Assembly (NCBI RefSeq): GCF_005233875.1
Contig: NZ_SZPZ01000002.1
Span: forward strand, 1,178,001-1,242,000
From: Kribbella jiaozuonensis
GTDB taxonomy: Bacteria > Actinomycetota > Actinomycetes > Propionibacteriales > Kribbellaceae
Length of the DNA stretch: 64,000 bases
Direction: 5' to 3'
The notes below the pieces were generated by a model. The model had not been told where the DNA came from. It saw nothing but the letters and a program-made list of their open reading frames with translations, and ran no database searches. Shown piece after piece: positions 17,729 through 26,578 of the stretch (its first letter is position 1; each line of letters begins with the position of its first letter). The position numbers and the translations under genes are program-made.

Positions 17729-18826
17729 GTGAGGATCGGCGTGGTCTGCCCGTACTCGCTGGGCACTCCCGGCGGAGTGCAGAACCATGTCCGCGATCTC
17801 GCCGAGGCGCTGCTGTCGCTCGGCCACGAGATCTCGGTCCTGGCACCGGTCGACGACTTCGACACGGCCCCGCCGTACGTCGTCTCGTCGGGCCGCGCGG
17901 TCGGCGTGCCGTACAACGGGTCCGTCGCGCGGGTGACCTTCGGCCCGCGTACGGCGGCGCGCGTGAAGGGCTGGTTGGCGGACGGGGACTTCGACGTGGT
18001 CCACGTGCACGAGCCGACCACGCCGAGCGCGTCGATCATCGCGCTCTGGTCGGCCGAGGGACCGTTCGTCGCGACGTTCCACACCTGGCAGGTCCGGTCC
18101 CGGGCGATGAGCGTGGCGTCGAGCCTGCTCCGGCCGGCGCTGGAGAAGATCGACGCCCGGATCGCGGTGTCCGAGAACGCCCGCTCGATGATGGTCCAGC
18201 ACGTCGGCGGCGAGGCGGTCGTGATCCCGAACGGCCTCTACACCGCCCGGTTCAAAGGGAGTCCGCGCCCGGAGTGGATGGGCCCGGACGGCACGGTCAG
18301 CTTCCTGGGCCGGTTGGACGAGCCGCGCAAGGGCCTCGGCGTACTGCTGAACGCCGTACCGCTGCTGCTTGCCGAGCGCCCGCACCTGAAGGTGCTCGTC
18401 GCCGGCTCGGGCCAGGCGGACGAGGCGCGGCGCTCACTGCCCCCGCGGTACCGGGAGAACGTCCTGTTTCTCGGTGCGATCGACGACGAGGCCCGCGCCG
18501 ACATGCTGGCCGGCTCGGACGTGTACGTCGCCCCTCACCTCGGCGGCGAGTCCTTCGGCATCGTCCTGCTGGAGGCGATGGCCGCCGGTGCACCGGTGTT
18601 GGCGAGCGACCTGCCCGCGTTCCGCCAGGTCCTGGACGGTGGCCGCCTGGGCGAGCTGTTCGACCCCGGCAACTCCGCCGAGCTCGCCGCCCGCGCCCTG
18701 CGCCTGCTGGACCGCCCGCACGAACGCGAACACCTCCGGTCCGCGGGCCTCGTCGCCGTACCGCAATACGACTGGTCGGTCCTGCTCCCGGAGCTCCTGT
18801 CCGTGTACGAACTGGTGGCTAGGTGA
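17729..18826 (+). CDS. pimA: Phosphatidylinositol alpha-mannosyltransferase (GT4)
   Basis: The protein has 365 residues from GTG 17729. It has the N-terminal GT4 motif VCPYSLGTPGGVQNHV, VHVHEPTTPSAS, and the C-terminal GESFGIVLLEAMAAGAPVLAS containing the EX7E donor-binding element. PimA transfers Man from GDP-Man to phosphatidylinositol. It follows the PatA-like gene by 24 bp. Its last 8 bp overlap the convergent HIT gene. Confidence 0.92.
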   Translation: MRIGVVCPYSLGTPGGVQNHVRDLAEALLSLGHEISVLAPVDDFDTAPPYVVSSGRAVGVPYNGSVARVTFGPRTAARVKGWLADGDFDVVHVHEPTTPSASIIALWSAEGPFVATFHTWQVRSRAMSVASSLLRPALEKIDARIAVSENARSMMVQHVGGEAVVIPNGLYTARFKGSPRPEWMGPDGTVSFLGRLDEPRKGLGVLLNAVPLLLAERPHLKVLVAGSGQADEARRSLPPRYRENVLFLGAIDDEARADMLAGSDVYVAPHLGGESFGIVLLEAMAAGAPVLASDLPAFRQVLDGGRLGELFDPGNSAELAARALRLLDRPHEREHLRSAGLVAVPQYDWSVLLPELLSVYELVAR

Positions 18827-19223
18827 GCGTCGCGGCAGTGGCGTTGATCTCGTCCAGGTCTCCCGGGGTCGGGTGCCAGGGGAGCTGGAGAGGGTCGTCC
18901 TTGTAGCGGGGGATGACGTGCAGGTGGGTGTGGAACACCGACTGCCAGGCGTCGGCCCCGATGCAGCTGAGCAGGTTGGCGCCGTCGGCGTCCAGACGCT
19001 CGATCACCCGGCCGACGAGCGACTGGGCGAGCAGCGTCGCGGCCGTGAGGTCCTCGGCGGACGCCTCGCGCAGGTCGGTGGAGTGGGTCCGGGGGATCAC
19101 CAGCAGGTGGCCGCGGGTCGCCGGGTTGATATCCATGAACGCGATCGCGCGGTCGTCGGACGCCACCTGGGTCGACGGGATGGTTCCGGCCACGATCCCG
19201 CAGAAGATGCAGTTCTCGCTCAT
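18819..19223 (-). CDS. HIT-family hydrolase
   Basis: The protein has 134 residues from ATG 19223 (MSENCIFCGIVAGTIPSTQV); GTG 19229 is a possible alternative. Histidine triad H98-T-H100-L-H102-VI, CxxC at 5-8, and DINPATRGHLLVIPRTH are typical of PKCI/HINT-like purine nucleoside phosphoramidases. It is a separate branch from the HIT protein next to thrS. It is convergent with pimA and divergent from the small membrane protein gene 63 bp away. Confidence 0.92.
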   Translation of the reverse strand: MSENCIFCGIVAGTIPSTQVASDDRAIAFMDINPATRGHLLVIPRTHSTDLREASAEDLTAATLLAQSLVGRVIERLDADGANLLSCIGADAWQSVFHTHLHVIPRYKDDPLQLPWHPTPGDLDEINATAATLT

Positions 19224-19286
19224 CGGCACAGGCTATACACTGCGCGAGCATCACAGATTGCGGAGCCTGTCCACCCGAGGAGCCCG

Positions 19287-19721
19287 ATGCCGGACGAACT
19301 TCTGCGCCCGACGATCGGCGCGGGTGTGGACATGTCCGTGCGCCCGTGGCGCTTGATGTCGCAGGCGTACGTCGCGTTCTTCGGCGGCGTGATCGCCTCG
19401 ACGGCCGTCGCCTTCCTCAACTCGCGCCGGCTCGGTGTCGACGCGGCCAAACGCCGGCTGATCCTGCTGACCGGACTCGTCGGCCTGATCGCGGTCGTCG
19501 CTCTGTTCGTGCTGCTCGACGGTGACAGCCTGCAAATCAGCTCCCGCGTGGTGGCCGTGCTGTGCTTCCTGGTCCAGGTCCGGCTCCAGCGCCCGATGGA
19601 TCGCGCGTTCCAGCTTCGCGGTACGGACTATGGATCGCTCTGGGTCGTGGGCATCGGGCTCACGATCGGCGGAGCTGTAGTGGAGGCTCTGATCCTGCTG
19701 CTGGTGACGGTGATCCGGTGA
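19287..19721 (+). CDS. Small three-helix membrane protein, unknown function
   Basis: The protein has 144 residues from ATG 19287 with GAGGAG seven bases upstream. Hydrophobic segments near residues 27-45, 58-78 and 118-140. It overlaps the next gene by 4 nt (GTGA), so it heads a three-gene operon with a TPR-membrane protein and a TPR-AAA+ ATPase. No family is recognised; the linkage suggests it is the membrane part of that cassette. Confidence 0.75.
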   Translation: MPDELLRPTIGAGVDMSVRPWRLMSQAYVAFFGGVIASTAVAFLNSRRLGVDAAKRRLILLTGLVGLIAVVALFVLLDGDSLQISSRVVAVLCFLVQVRLQRPMDRAFQLRGTDYGSLWVVGIGLTIGGAVVEALILLLVTVIR

Positions 19722-20593
19722 ACGAACCGAGCGAAGCACGCCTGCAGATGGCGGCGCACTGGCTGCGGATCGGCCACCCGCAGCGCACTCTGGACGAGTT
19801 GCAAGGGCTGAGCGGCGAGACGGCCCTCGACTACCGGGCGTACCTGTTCCGCGGTGCCGCTCTGCACTCGCTCGACCGGAACGCCGAGGCTGTCGACGTA
19901 CTGCGTGACGGTTTGGCGCAGCATGGTCCGTTCCCGGCGATGCTGCATGTGCTCGGTTCGGCCCTGCGCTCGGAGGGCCGCCTGCCCGAGGCCGAGGCCG
20001 CGTTCCTCCAGGGCTTGAGCCTCGACCCGAACGATCCCGATCTCCTGCTCGGCTACGCGCGCGTCTGCCTGGCGGCCGGACAGGCCGAGAAGGCGGGCGC
20101 GCTGGTCGAGCGTGCCGCGTCGCATGCGCCGGAGAGCGCGGCCGTTTCGGCGGCTCGTGCGCAGGTGGCGTTTGCGCTCGGCAAGGACCGCGACATGCAC
20201 CGCCACAGCACGGAGGCGTTGGCGCACGACCCGGAGGACCCGAACGCGCGAGCCCTGCACGGTACGGCGTCCATGCTCACCGGCGACTCGCGCTCCGGGT
20301 ACACATCGCTCGCGTCCGCGGCGGCGTCCCAACCCGATGATGCGGACCTGCGCGCGGCGGCCCGTCAGGCGAAGCTGATGAACCATCCCCTGATGCTTCC
20401 GCTGCGTCCGTTCGCCCGGGTCAATCCGCTGGTCGTCTGGATCTGCGTCGTCGCGGTCATCTACGGCCTCCGCGCGGTCGGGCTAGGGCCGCTGTCCTTC
20501 GCGTTCGCCATGATCTGGTTGGTGTTCTGCGTGTACTCGTGGGTGGTCCCACCGCTGGTCCGCCGCTGGATCAACAGGAAGTGGGGTTCATGA
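19718..20593 (+). CDS. Tetratricopeptide-repeat protein with C-terminal membrane helices
   Basis: The protein has 291 residues from GTG 19718. Residues ~5-225 are tandem TPR units (YLFRGAALHSLDRNAEAVDVL, AMLHVLGSALRSEGRLPEAE, NDPDLLLGYARVCLAAGQAE). Two membrane helices follow (NPLVVWICVVAVIYGLRAVG, SFAFAMIWLVFCVYSWVV), then a basic tail. TPR domains bind partner proteins. It is translationally coupled on both sides (GTGA, ATGA), so it probably works with the adjacent membrane protein and AAA+ ATPase. No assigned function. Confidence 0.82.
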   Translation: MNEPSEARLQMAAHWLRIGHPQRTLDELQGLSGETALDYRAYLFRGAALHSLDRNAEAVDVLRDGLAQHGPFPAMLHVLGSALRSEGRLPEAEAAFLQGLSLDPNDPDLLLGYARVCLAAGQAEKAGALVERAASHAPESAAVSAARAQVAFALGKDRDMHRHSTEALAHDPEDPNARALHGTASMLTGDSRSGYTSLASAAASQPDDADLRAAARQAKLMNHPLMLPLRPFARVNPLVVWICVVAVIYGLRAVGLGPLSFAFAMIWLVFCVYSWVVPPLVRRWINRKWGS

Positions 20594-21840
20594 GTAACGA
20601 CCGCATCGACGCGCTGCGGAAGGCCGTCGACGCCAGCCCGGACGACGTGATGCTCCGGCTGCTCCTGGCCGAGTCGCTCGCCACTGCCGGCGAGAACGAG
20701 GAGGCGCTCGACCAGTACGTCGTACTGCTCGATCAGCGTGGCCTTCCGGACGACCAGTTCGTGCCGGTGGGCGAGCTCGCCGCGGCGAACGGGCGGCTGG
20801 CCCTGCTGCGGAACCTGCTCGAAGCGGCCCGCCAGCAAGGGGTGGTCGAGGGCACCGGCCGGCTGCAGCAGCTCGTCGACGGCATGATCGCCGAGCGCAG
20901 CGGCGTACGGATCAAGGTCGGTCCCGAGGCGGAGCCGGACCCGCTGGGCACCGACGCGCCGAAGGAGACGACCACCTTCGACCAGGTCGGCGGGATGGAA
21001 GAGATCAAGCGGGTGATCCACCGGATGGTGATCCTCCCGCTGAGCCGGCCGGAGCTGTACGAGAAGTACGGGCGCAAGTCCGGCGGCGGCGTGATGCTCT
21101 ACGGCCCACCCGGCTGCGGCAAGACGCTGCTGGCCCGAGCGACCGCGGGGGAGTGCGGTCTGCCGTTCATCAATGTCCGGATCGAGGACGTGATGGACCC
21201 GTACCTCGGGGTGTCCGAGCGCAATCTGCACGCCGCCTTCGAGCGTGCCCGCGCCAACGGTCCGTGCGTGCTGTTCCTCGACGAGTTGGACGCGCTGGCG
21301 TTCGCGCGGCACAAGCACGGTGGATCCGAGGCGCGGCGGCTGGTCGACGTACTGCTGCAGGAGCTGGACGCGATCGGCTCCGAGAACGACGGCCTGCTGG
21401 TGCTGGCCGCGACCAACGCGCCGTGGGACGTGGACGAGGCGATGCTCCGACCGGGCCGCTTCGACCGAGTGATCTTCGTACCGCCGCCGGACGAGCCGGC
21501 CCGCGCCGACATCCTGACCGTGCTGACCAAGGACGTGCCGGCCGACGGGCTCGACGTGAAGGGGCTTGCCGCGCAGACGCCGATGTTCAGCGGCGCGGAT
21601 CTGCGTGCGCTTATCGAGCGCGGCGTGGACAAGGTGATCGACGAGGCGCTTTCCACCGGAGGCCAGCCGCCGCTGGACATGCGTCACCTCACCGAGGCGC
21701 TGGCCGCGGTGAAGCCGTCCACGCTCGACTGGTTGCACCGCGTCCGCTCGTACATCGAGTTCGCGAACCAGAGCGAGCGGTACGACGATGTGGCGGCGTA
21801 CCTCAAATCCCGCGACGTACGCCGCCGCCTGAAGCCCTGA
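20590..21840 (+). CDS. AAA+ ATPase with N-terminal TPR-like domain
   Basis: The protein has 416 residues from ATG 20590. Residues ~3-85 form TPR-like helices (DVMLRLLLAESLATAGENEEALDQY). The AAA+ domain has FDQVGGMEEIKRV, Walker A GPPGCGKT (172-179), Walker B VLFLDELD (~227-234), sensor 1 ATNAPW and Arg fingers in LRPGRFDRV. It resembles CDC48/ARC-type single-domain AAA proteins of actinobacteria, which remodel protein complexes. It is the last gene of the membrane-TPR-AAA cassette. Its stop is 1 bp from the convergent EF-G2 stop. Confidence 0.88.
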   Translation: MSNDRIDALRKAVDASPDDVMLRLLLAESLATAGENEEALDQYVVLLDQRGLPDDQFVPVGELAAANGRLALLRNLLEAARQQGVVEGTGRLQQLVDGMIAERSGVRIKVGPEAEPDPLGTDAPKETTTFDQVGGMEEIKRVIHRMVILPLSRPELYEKYGRKSGGGVMLYGPPGCGKTLLARATAGECGLPFINVRIEDVMDPYLGVSERNLHAAFERARANGPCVLFLDELDALAFARHKHGGSEARRLVDVLLQELDAIGSENDGLLVLAATNAPWDVDEAMLRPGRFDRVIFVPPPDEPARADILTVLTKDVPADGLDVKGLAAQTPMFSGADLRALIERGVDKVIDEALSTGGQPPLDMRHLTEALAAVKPSTLDWLHRVRSYIEFANQSERYDDVAAYLKSRDVRRRLKP

Positions 21841-21841
21841 C

Positions 21842-23980
21842 TCACTTGAGTTTGGACGCCACCGAATCCGGCATCGCCTCGTACCTGGAGAACTCCCGGC
21901 TGAAGGTCGCTGCCCCGTGCGACAAGGACCGCAGATCGATCGTGTAGCGAGTGATCTCCACCTGCGGTACTTCGGCCTTCACCAGCGTCCTGTCGTCGCC
22001 GACCTTGTCCGTACCGAGCAGCCGCCCGCGCCGCCCGGACAGGTCGCTCATCACCGCGCCGACCAGGTCGTCCGGCACCAGGACCGACACCAGGTCGACC
22101 GGCTCGAGCATCGCGACCCGCGAAGCCGCCGCGGCCTCGCGCAACGCCAGCCCGCCGGCCATCTGGAACGCCATGTCGGACGAGTCGACGCTGTGTGACT
22201 TCCCGTCCAGCAACGTGACCCGGATATCGACCATCGGGTACCCGGCCGCGACGCCCTTCTCCATCTGCGCCCGGACGCCCTTCTCGACGCTCGGGATGAA
22301 CTGCCGCGGTACCGCCCCGCCGACGACCTTGTCGACGAACTCGAACCCGCCACCCTGCGGCAGCGGTGCGACCTCGATGTCGCAGACGGCGTACTGACCG
22401 TGGCCACCGGACTGCTTCACGTGCCGCCCGTGGCCCTTGGCCGACCCGAGGAACGTCTCCCGCAGCGGCACCCGTAGCTCGACGGTGTCCACAGTCACGC
22501 CGTACCGGCTGGACAACGCGTCCAGGACGACGTCCGAGTGCGCCTCGCCCATGCACCACAGCACGATCTGGTGGGTCTCCGGGTTCTGCTCGATCCGCAG
22601 CGTCGGATCCTCGGCCGCGAGCCGCTGCAACCCGACGCCGAGCTTGTCCTCGTCGGTCTTCGCGTGTGCTTCGACCGCGATCGGCAGCAACGGCTCGGGC
22701 ATGTTCCACGGCCTCAGCAGCAGCGGATCCGTCTTGTCGGAGAGCGTGTCACCGGTCTCCGCCCGGGTCAGCCGGCCGATCGCACACATGTCACCGGCGA
22801 CCACCTGACCCGCCGGCCGCTGCGTCTTACCGAGCGGGAACGACAGGGAGCCGATCCGCTCGTCCTCGTCGTGGTCCTCGTGCCCGTGGGACGCGCCGTT
22901 GTGCTCACCGAAGAACGACGTGAAATGGCCCGACACGTGAACCGTCGTGTCGGGCCTGATGGTGCCGGAGAACACCCGCACCAGGCTCACCCTGCCGACG
23001 TACGGGTCCGACGTCGTCTTCACCACCTCTGCCAGCAGCGCGCCGTCGGGGTCGCAGGCGAGTCCCTTGCGGGCCACACCGTGCGGGTTGAAGACGTCCG
23101 GGATGGTGTGCTCGGGCGGCGATGGGAACCCGCTGGTGATCACCTCGAGCAACTCGAACGTGCCGATACCGGAGGCGCTGCAGACCGGGATGACCGGGAA
23201 GAACGAGCCGCGCGCGACCGCGCGCTCGAGGTCCTCGATCAGCACCTTCTGGTCGATCTCCTCGCCTTCGAGGTACCGGTCCATCAGCGACTCGTCCTCG
23301 GACTCCTCGATGATCCCCTCGATCAGCGTGCCGCGCAGTACCTCGATCTCGTCCGCGTAGACCGGGTCCGGCGCCGAGGTCGAACGTTTGCCCCCGGAGT
23401 AGGAGAAGAACGACTGGGAGAGCAGTCCGATCAGCCCGTCACCAGCGGGCAGATAGAGCGGGAGGACCTTGTCGCCGAACGCGTCCTGCGCGGTGGCGAG
23501 CGCGTTCTGGTAGTTGGCCCGGGCGTGATCGAGCTTGGTGATCACGACGGCTCGCGGCATCCCGACGTGGGCGCACTCCTGCCAGGCGGCCTTGGTCGGC
23601 TCGTCGACGCCCTCACTGGCCGAGATGACGAACAGCGCACAGTCCGCGGCGCGGAGGCCGGCGCGCAGTTCGCCGACGAAATCGGCGTACCCCGGGGTGT
23701 CGATCAGGTTGACCTTGACGCCGTCGTGCGGCAACGAGGCGAGCGACAGGCCCACCGAGCGCTGCTGCCGGAGCTCGGCGTCGTCGAAGTCGCACACGGT
23801 GGTTCCGTCCAGGACGGTGCCGGGTCTGTTCAGGACTCCGGAGGCCACCAGCAGGGCCTCGACGAGGGTGGTCTTGCCGGAGCCCGACGGGCCGACCAGG
23901 ACCACGTTGCGGATGGCGTCCGGGCTGTCCACAGCGGGCGCGGCTCCGGTGCCTTGGGAAGCATTCGTCTTGTCTGCCAT
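21842..23980 (-). CDS. EF-G-like translational GTPase (EF-G2 type)
   Basis: This 712-residue EF-G family protein has the P-loop GPSGSGKTT, the G2-type switch changed from canonical EF-G, DTPGYADFVGEL (G3), and TKLDHARANY (G4). Domains II-V follow, with PLRETFLGSAKGHGRHVKQS in domain IV. It is the paralogue found in many actinobacteria next to the true fusA elsewhere; members bind the ribosome and GTP but their role is not settled. It is not the housekeeping fusA, which lies in the str operon. It is divergent from the DUF2207 gene. Confidence 0.9.
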   Translation of the reverse strand: MADKTNASQGTGAAPAVDSPDAIRNVVLVGPSGSGKTTLVEALLVASGVLNRPGTVLDGTTVCDFDDAELRQQRSVGLSLASLPHDGVKVNLIDTPGYADFVGELRAGLRAADCALFVISASEGVDEPTKAAWQECAHVGMPRAVVITKLDHARANYQNALATAQDAFGDKVLPLYLPAGDGLIGLLSQSFFSYSGGKRSTSAPDPVYADEIEVLRGTLIEGIIEESEDESLMDRYLEGEEIDQKVLIEDLERAVARGSFFPVIPVCSASGIGTFELLEVITSGFPSPPEHTIPDVFNPHGVARKGLACDPDGALLAEVVKTTSDPYVGRVSLVRVFSGTIRPDTTVHVSGHFTSFFGEHNGASHGHEDHDEDERIGSLSFPLGKTQRPAGQVVAGDMCAIGRLTRAETGDTLSDKTDPLLLRPWNMPEPLLPIAVEAHAKTDEDKLGVGLQRLAAEDPTLRIEQNPETHQIVLWCMGEAHSDVVLDALSSRYGVTVDTVELRVPLRETFLGSAKGHGRHVKQSGGHGQYAVCDIEVAPLPQGGGFEFVDKVVGGAVPRQFIPSVEKGVRAQMEKGVAAGYPMVDIRVTLLDGKSHSVDSSDMAFQMAGGLALREAAAASRVAMLEPVDLVSVLVPDDLVGAVMSDLSGRRGRLLGTDKVGDDRTLVKAEVPQVEITRYTIDLRSLSHGAATFSREFSRYEAMPDSVASKLK

Positions 23981-24100
23981 GACGTTCCTCCTGGTCCACC
24001 CACGATTCCCCTAACGGACACTTCGCACAAGAGTCTTCCGGTAGCGGATTCGTCCCGGAGGTCCCACGCCCGGACCCTCGCGCTCTGTAGTGTCGCGGGC

Positions 24101-25987
24101 ATGCGTAGGGCACTCGGGGTCGTCATCACCATGCTGGTCGCCGTTCTGGCGCTGGCCGGTTTCGCGGTTCCGGCGTCGGCGGACGCCGGTGACGAGATCA
24201 GGAACTTCAAGATCGAGTACGTCGTCTCCGCCGACGGCGTGCTGCACGTCAAGGAGACGATCGACTACGTCTTCGGCAGCACCGGCCGGCACGGCATCTA
24301 CCGGGACCTGGTCACCCGCGAGCCGTACAAGGACGACGACTCGAAGGACCAGGAGTACCAGGTCTCGAACATCAAGGTCTCCACGCCCACCCCGAACGTC
24401 TCGGCCGAGTTCACCACCGACACGTTCAAGGAGAACAACGACCGCAACGAGAACACCCAGATCAAGATCGGCTCCGCGAACAGCACGGTCCCCGGCACCG
24501 AGGCGACGTACGTGATCTCGTACGACGTCCGCGGTGCGCTGCGGAACTTCGCCGACCACAGCGAGCTGTACTGGGACGCGACCGGTAGCGCCTGGTCCGC
24601 GGTGATCAATCAGGTGACCGTCAATGTCACGGTCCCGCAGGGTGTGACCCAGGTCGACTGCTTCTCCGGCGAGGCCGGTTCGACGCAGACCTGTCCGCAG
24701 AAGTCGGTCGTCGGCCAGCAGGGTGTGTTCGGCGCGTCCCAGCTCGAGCGTGGCCAGCAGTTGACGATCGTCGCCGGCATCACGGCAGGCGCCGTACAGA
24801 ACGACACCCCGATCCTGGTCGACCCGCCGAACTGGCTGGAGCGCAACGGCCTGTCCTGGTTCTCGCTGATCGGCGCCGGCGTGGTCACCGCGATCTCGAT
24901 CGTCCTCGCCGCCGTCTACGCCAAGTTCGGCAACAAGGACCAGCGGTACGCCGGGATGCCGCCGGGCACGTTCCCGCCGGACGGGGTCGCGGCCGAGCCG
25001 GTGAAGGACGAGCTGAGCAAGGACCAGCTCCCGGTCGCGTTCTCGCCGCCTCGCATCCCGGTGGCCGAGGGCGGGCTGCTCATCGACGCCAAGGCCACCA
25101 CGGTCGAGACCGCCGCGACGCTGATCGACATGGCGGTGCGTGGCGGCGTACGGATCGACAACACCGGTGACTCGCAGAAGGCTGTCCTGCTGAACCCGGC
25201 GGTCGCGACCGCACCGCATGAGCAGGCGCTGATGTCGGGGCTGTTCCCGACGCTCCAGCCGGGTTCCGAGGTGCTGCTCAAGCGCGGCGCAGTCGGGGAC
25301 AACACCATGCGGACCGCGCACACGTCGATGATCACCGCGCTGCGGGAGCAGGTGAAGCAGCGTGGGTGGTACCTGCGGATGCCGCGCGCCGGTGGTGGAT
25401 CCGTGTTCAAGAACGGCTTCGGCTGCGCGTGCATGGCGATGATCGCGATCTGGGTGTTCGGCGCGGGCTTCGCCGGGACGATCACCGCGGCGGCGACCGG
25501 CGGCGCGGGCCGGGCGGTGGTGATCGCGATCCCGGTGATCGCCGTGATCGTTGCCATCGGCATCTGGATCGGGATCCGTGGCCGCGGGCAACGGAACCCG
25601 GCCGGGCGCGCGGTGACGGATCAGCTGGTGGGTTTCGAGAAGTACCTGGCCACGGCCGAGGCGGACCAGCTGCGGTTCGAGGAGGGCGAGGACATCTTCT
25701 CGAAGTACTTGCCCTGGGCCATCGCTTTCGGGATCGCCGACCGTTGGCAGAAGGTGTGCGAGCAGCTGGTCGCCGCGGGTCGGCTGACTCCGGATCCGGT
25801 TTGGTACTACGGGCCGTCGTACTACACGTCCGGCTGGACCGCGGGTGCGGTCGGCGCGACCGTCGCGAGCACCTTCGACCCGCCGCCCACACCGTCCAGC
25901 TCGGGCGGTGGAGGCGGCAGCTCGTCCGGCTTCAGCGGCGGGTCCTCCGGCGGCGGTGGCGGCGGGGGAGGCGGCGGCAGCTGGTAG
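24101..25987 (+). CDS. DUF2207 membrane protein with Gly/Ser-rich C-terminus
   Basis: The protein has 628 residues from ATG 24101; the longer frame upstream only shadows the EF-G2 gene. A signal peptide (VVITMLVAVLALAGFAVPASA) is followed by a DUF2207 extracytoplasmic domain (GVLHVKETIDYVFG, GRHGIYRDLVTREPY). A membrane helix near 260, a cytoplasmic stretch and paired helices near 450-490 follow, then a tail of Gly and Ser ending GGGSW. DUF2207 proteins are predicted membrane proteins of unknown function. A TAGTGT about 8 bp upstream of the ATG could be a -10 of a nearly leaderless transcript. Confidence 0.85.
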   Translation: MRRALGVVITMLVAVLALAGFAVPASADAGDEIRNFKIEYVVSADGVLHVKETIDYVFGSTGRHGIYRDLVTREPYKDDDSKDQEYQVSNIKVSTPTPNVSAEFTTDTFKENNDRNENTQIKIGSANSTVPGTEATYVISYDVRGALRNFADHSELYWDATGSAWSAVINQVTVNVTVPQGVTQVDCFSGEAGSTQTCPQKSVVGQQGVFGASQLERGQQLTIVAGITAGAVQNDTPILVDPPNWLERNGLSWFSLIGAGVVTAISIVLAAVYAKFGNKDQRYAGMPPGTFPPDGVAAEPVKDELSKDQLPVAFSPPRIPVAEGGLLIDAKATTVETAATLIDMAVRGGVRIDNTGDSQKAVLLNPAVATAPHEQALMSGLFPTLQPGSEVLLKRGAVGDNTMRTAHTSMITALREQVKQRGWYLRMPRAGGGSVFKNGFGCACMAMIAIWVFGAGFAGTITAAATGGAGRAVVIAIPVIAVIVAIGIWIGIRGRGQRNPAGRAVTDQLVGFEKYLATAEADQLRFEEGEDIFSKYLPWAIAFGIADRWQKVCEQLVAAGRLTPDPVWYYGPSYYTSGWTAGAVGATVASTFDPPPTPSSSGGGGGSSSGFSGGSSGGGGGGGGGGSW

Positions 25988-26050
25988 ATCAGCTGGGCGG
26001 GGCTGCCGGTGGGCTGCTGGGCAGGGCTGCTCGCGGGTCCGCGGGCTGGG

Positions 26051-26578
26051 TCAGACCGTTCCGCCGGCGGCCGGGGGAGCCGTCGGGTCGGCGGCTGCGT
26101 CACCGACGACCTCGCGGGCGAGGAAGTCCTCGAGGTGGAAGAGGTTGTCGCCGGCGCGGTTGGCCACGTTCACGAGGGTCTTCATCGCGGCGACCTCCTC
26201 GACCTGCTCCTTGAGGAACCACTGCATGAATTGCTCGCCGATGTAGTCGCTCTCGTCCCGCGCGGTCCGGGCCAGCGTCTCGATCTGCTTGGTGACGGTG
26301 ATCTCCTGCGCCAGCGCGAGCTCGAGCGGCTCGAGCGCGGTCTTGAAGTCGGACTCGACCTCGCCGACCGACGGGATCTGCGGCCGGATGTCCTTGTCCA
26401 GCAGGTACTGGACCATCATCATCGCGTGATTGCGCTCTTCCAGTGACTGCTTGTAGAAGTGCGCGGCCAGCTGCGGAAGATCCTGGTCGTCGTACCAGAC
26501 AGCGACTGCCACATATTGCTGTGACGCGGTGAATTCGTTCCGGATCTGCTCGTGCAGAAGCTTTTCGTACGTGCTCAT
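26051..26578 (-). CDS. Ferritin (BfrB-like iron storage protein)
   Basis: This 175-residue ferritin has the ferroxidase residues in LHEQIRNEFTASQQYVAVAVWY, QSLEERNHAMMMVQYLL (ExxH) and FLKEQVEEVAAM. It should oxidise Fe(II) and store it in a 24-mer in the cytoplasm. The last ~15 residues are a Pro/Ala-rich tail. The start codon overlaps the stop of the DUF2264 gene (ATGA), so it is transcribed at the end of an apparent carbohydrate operon, which is odd for a ferritin. Confidence 0.93.
   Translation of the reverse strand: MSTYEKLLHEQIRNEFTASQQYVAVAVWYDDQDLPQLAAHFYKQSLEERNHAMMMVQYLLDKDIRPQIPSVGEVESDFKTALEPLELALAQEITVTKQIETLARTARDESDYIGEQFMQWFLKEQVEEVAAMKTLVNVANRAGDNLFHLEDFLAREVVGDAAADPTAPPAAGGTV

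Noticed and set aside
22538..24100. Long upstream extension of the DUF2207 gene
   Set aside because: It is opposite to the EF-G2 gene in shadow frame; the signal peptide begins at 24101, so the real start is there.
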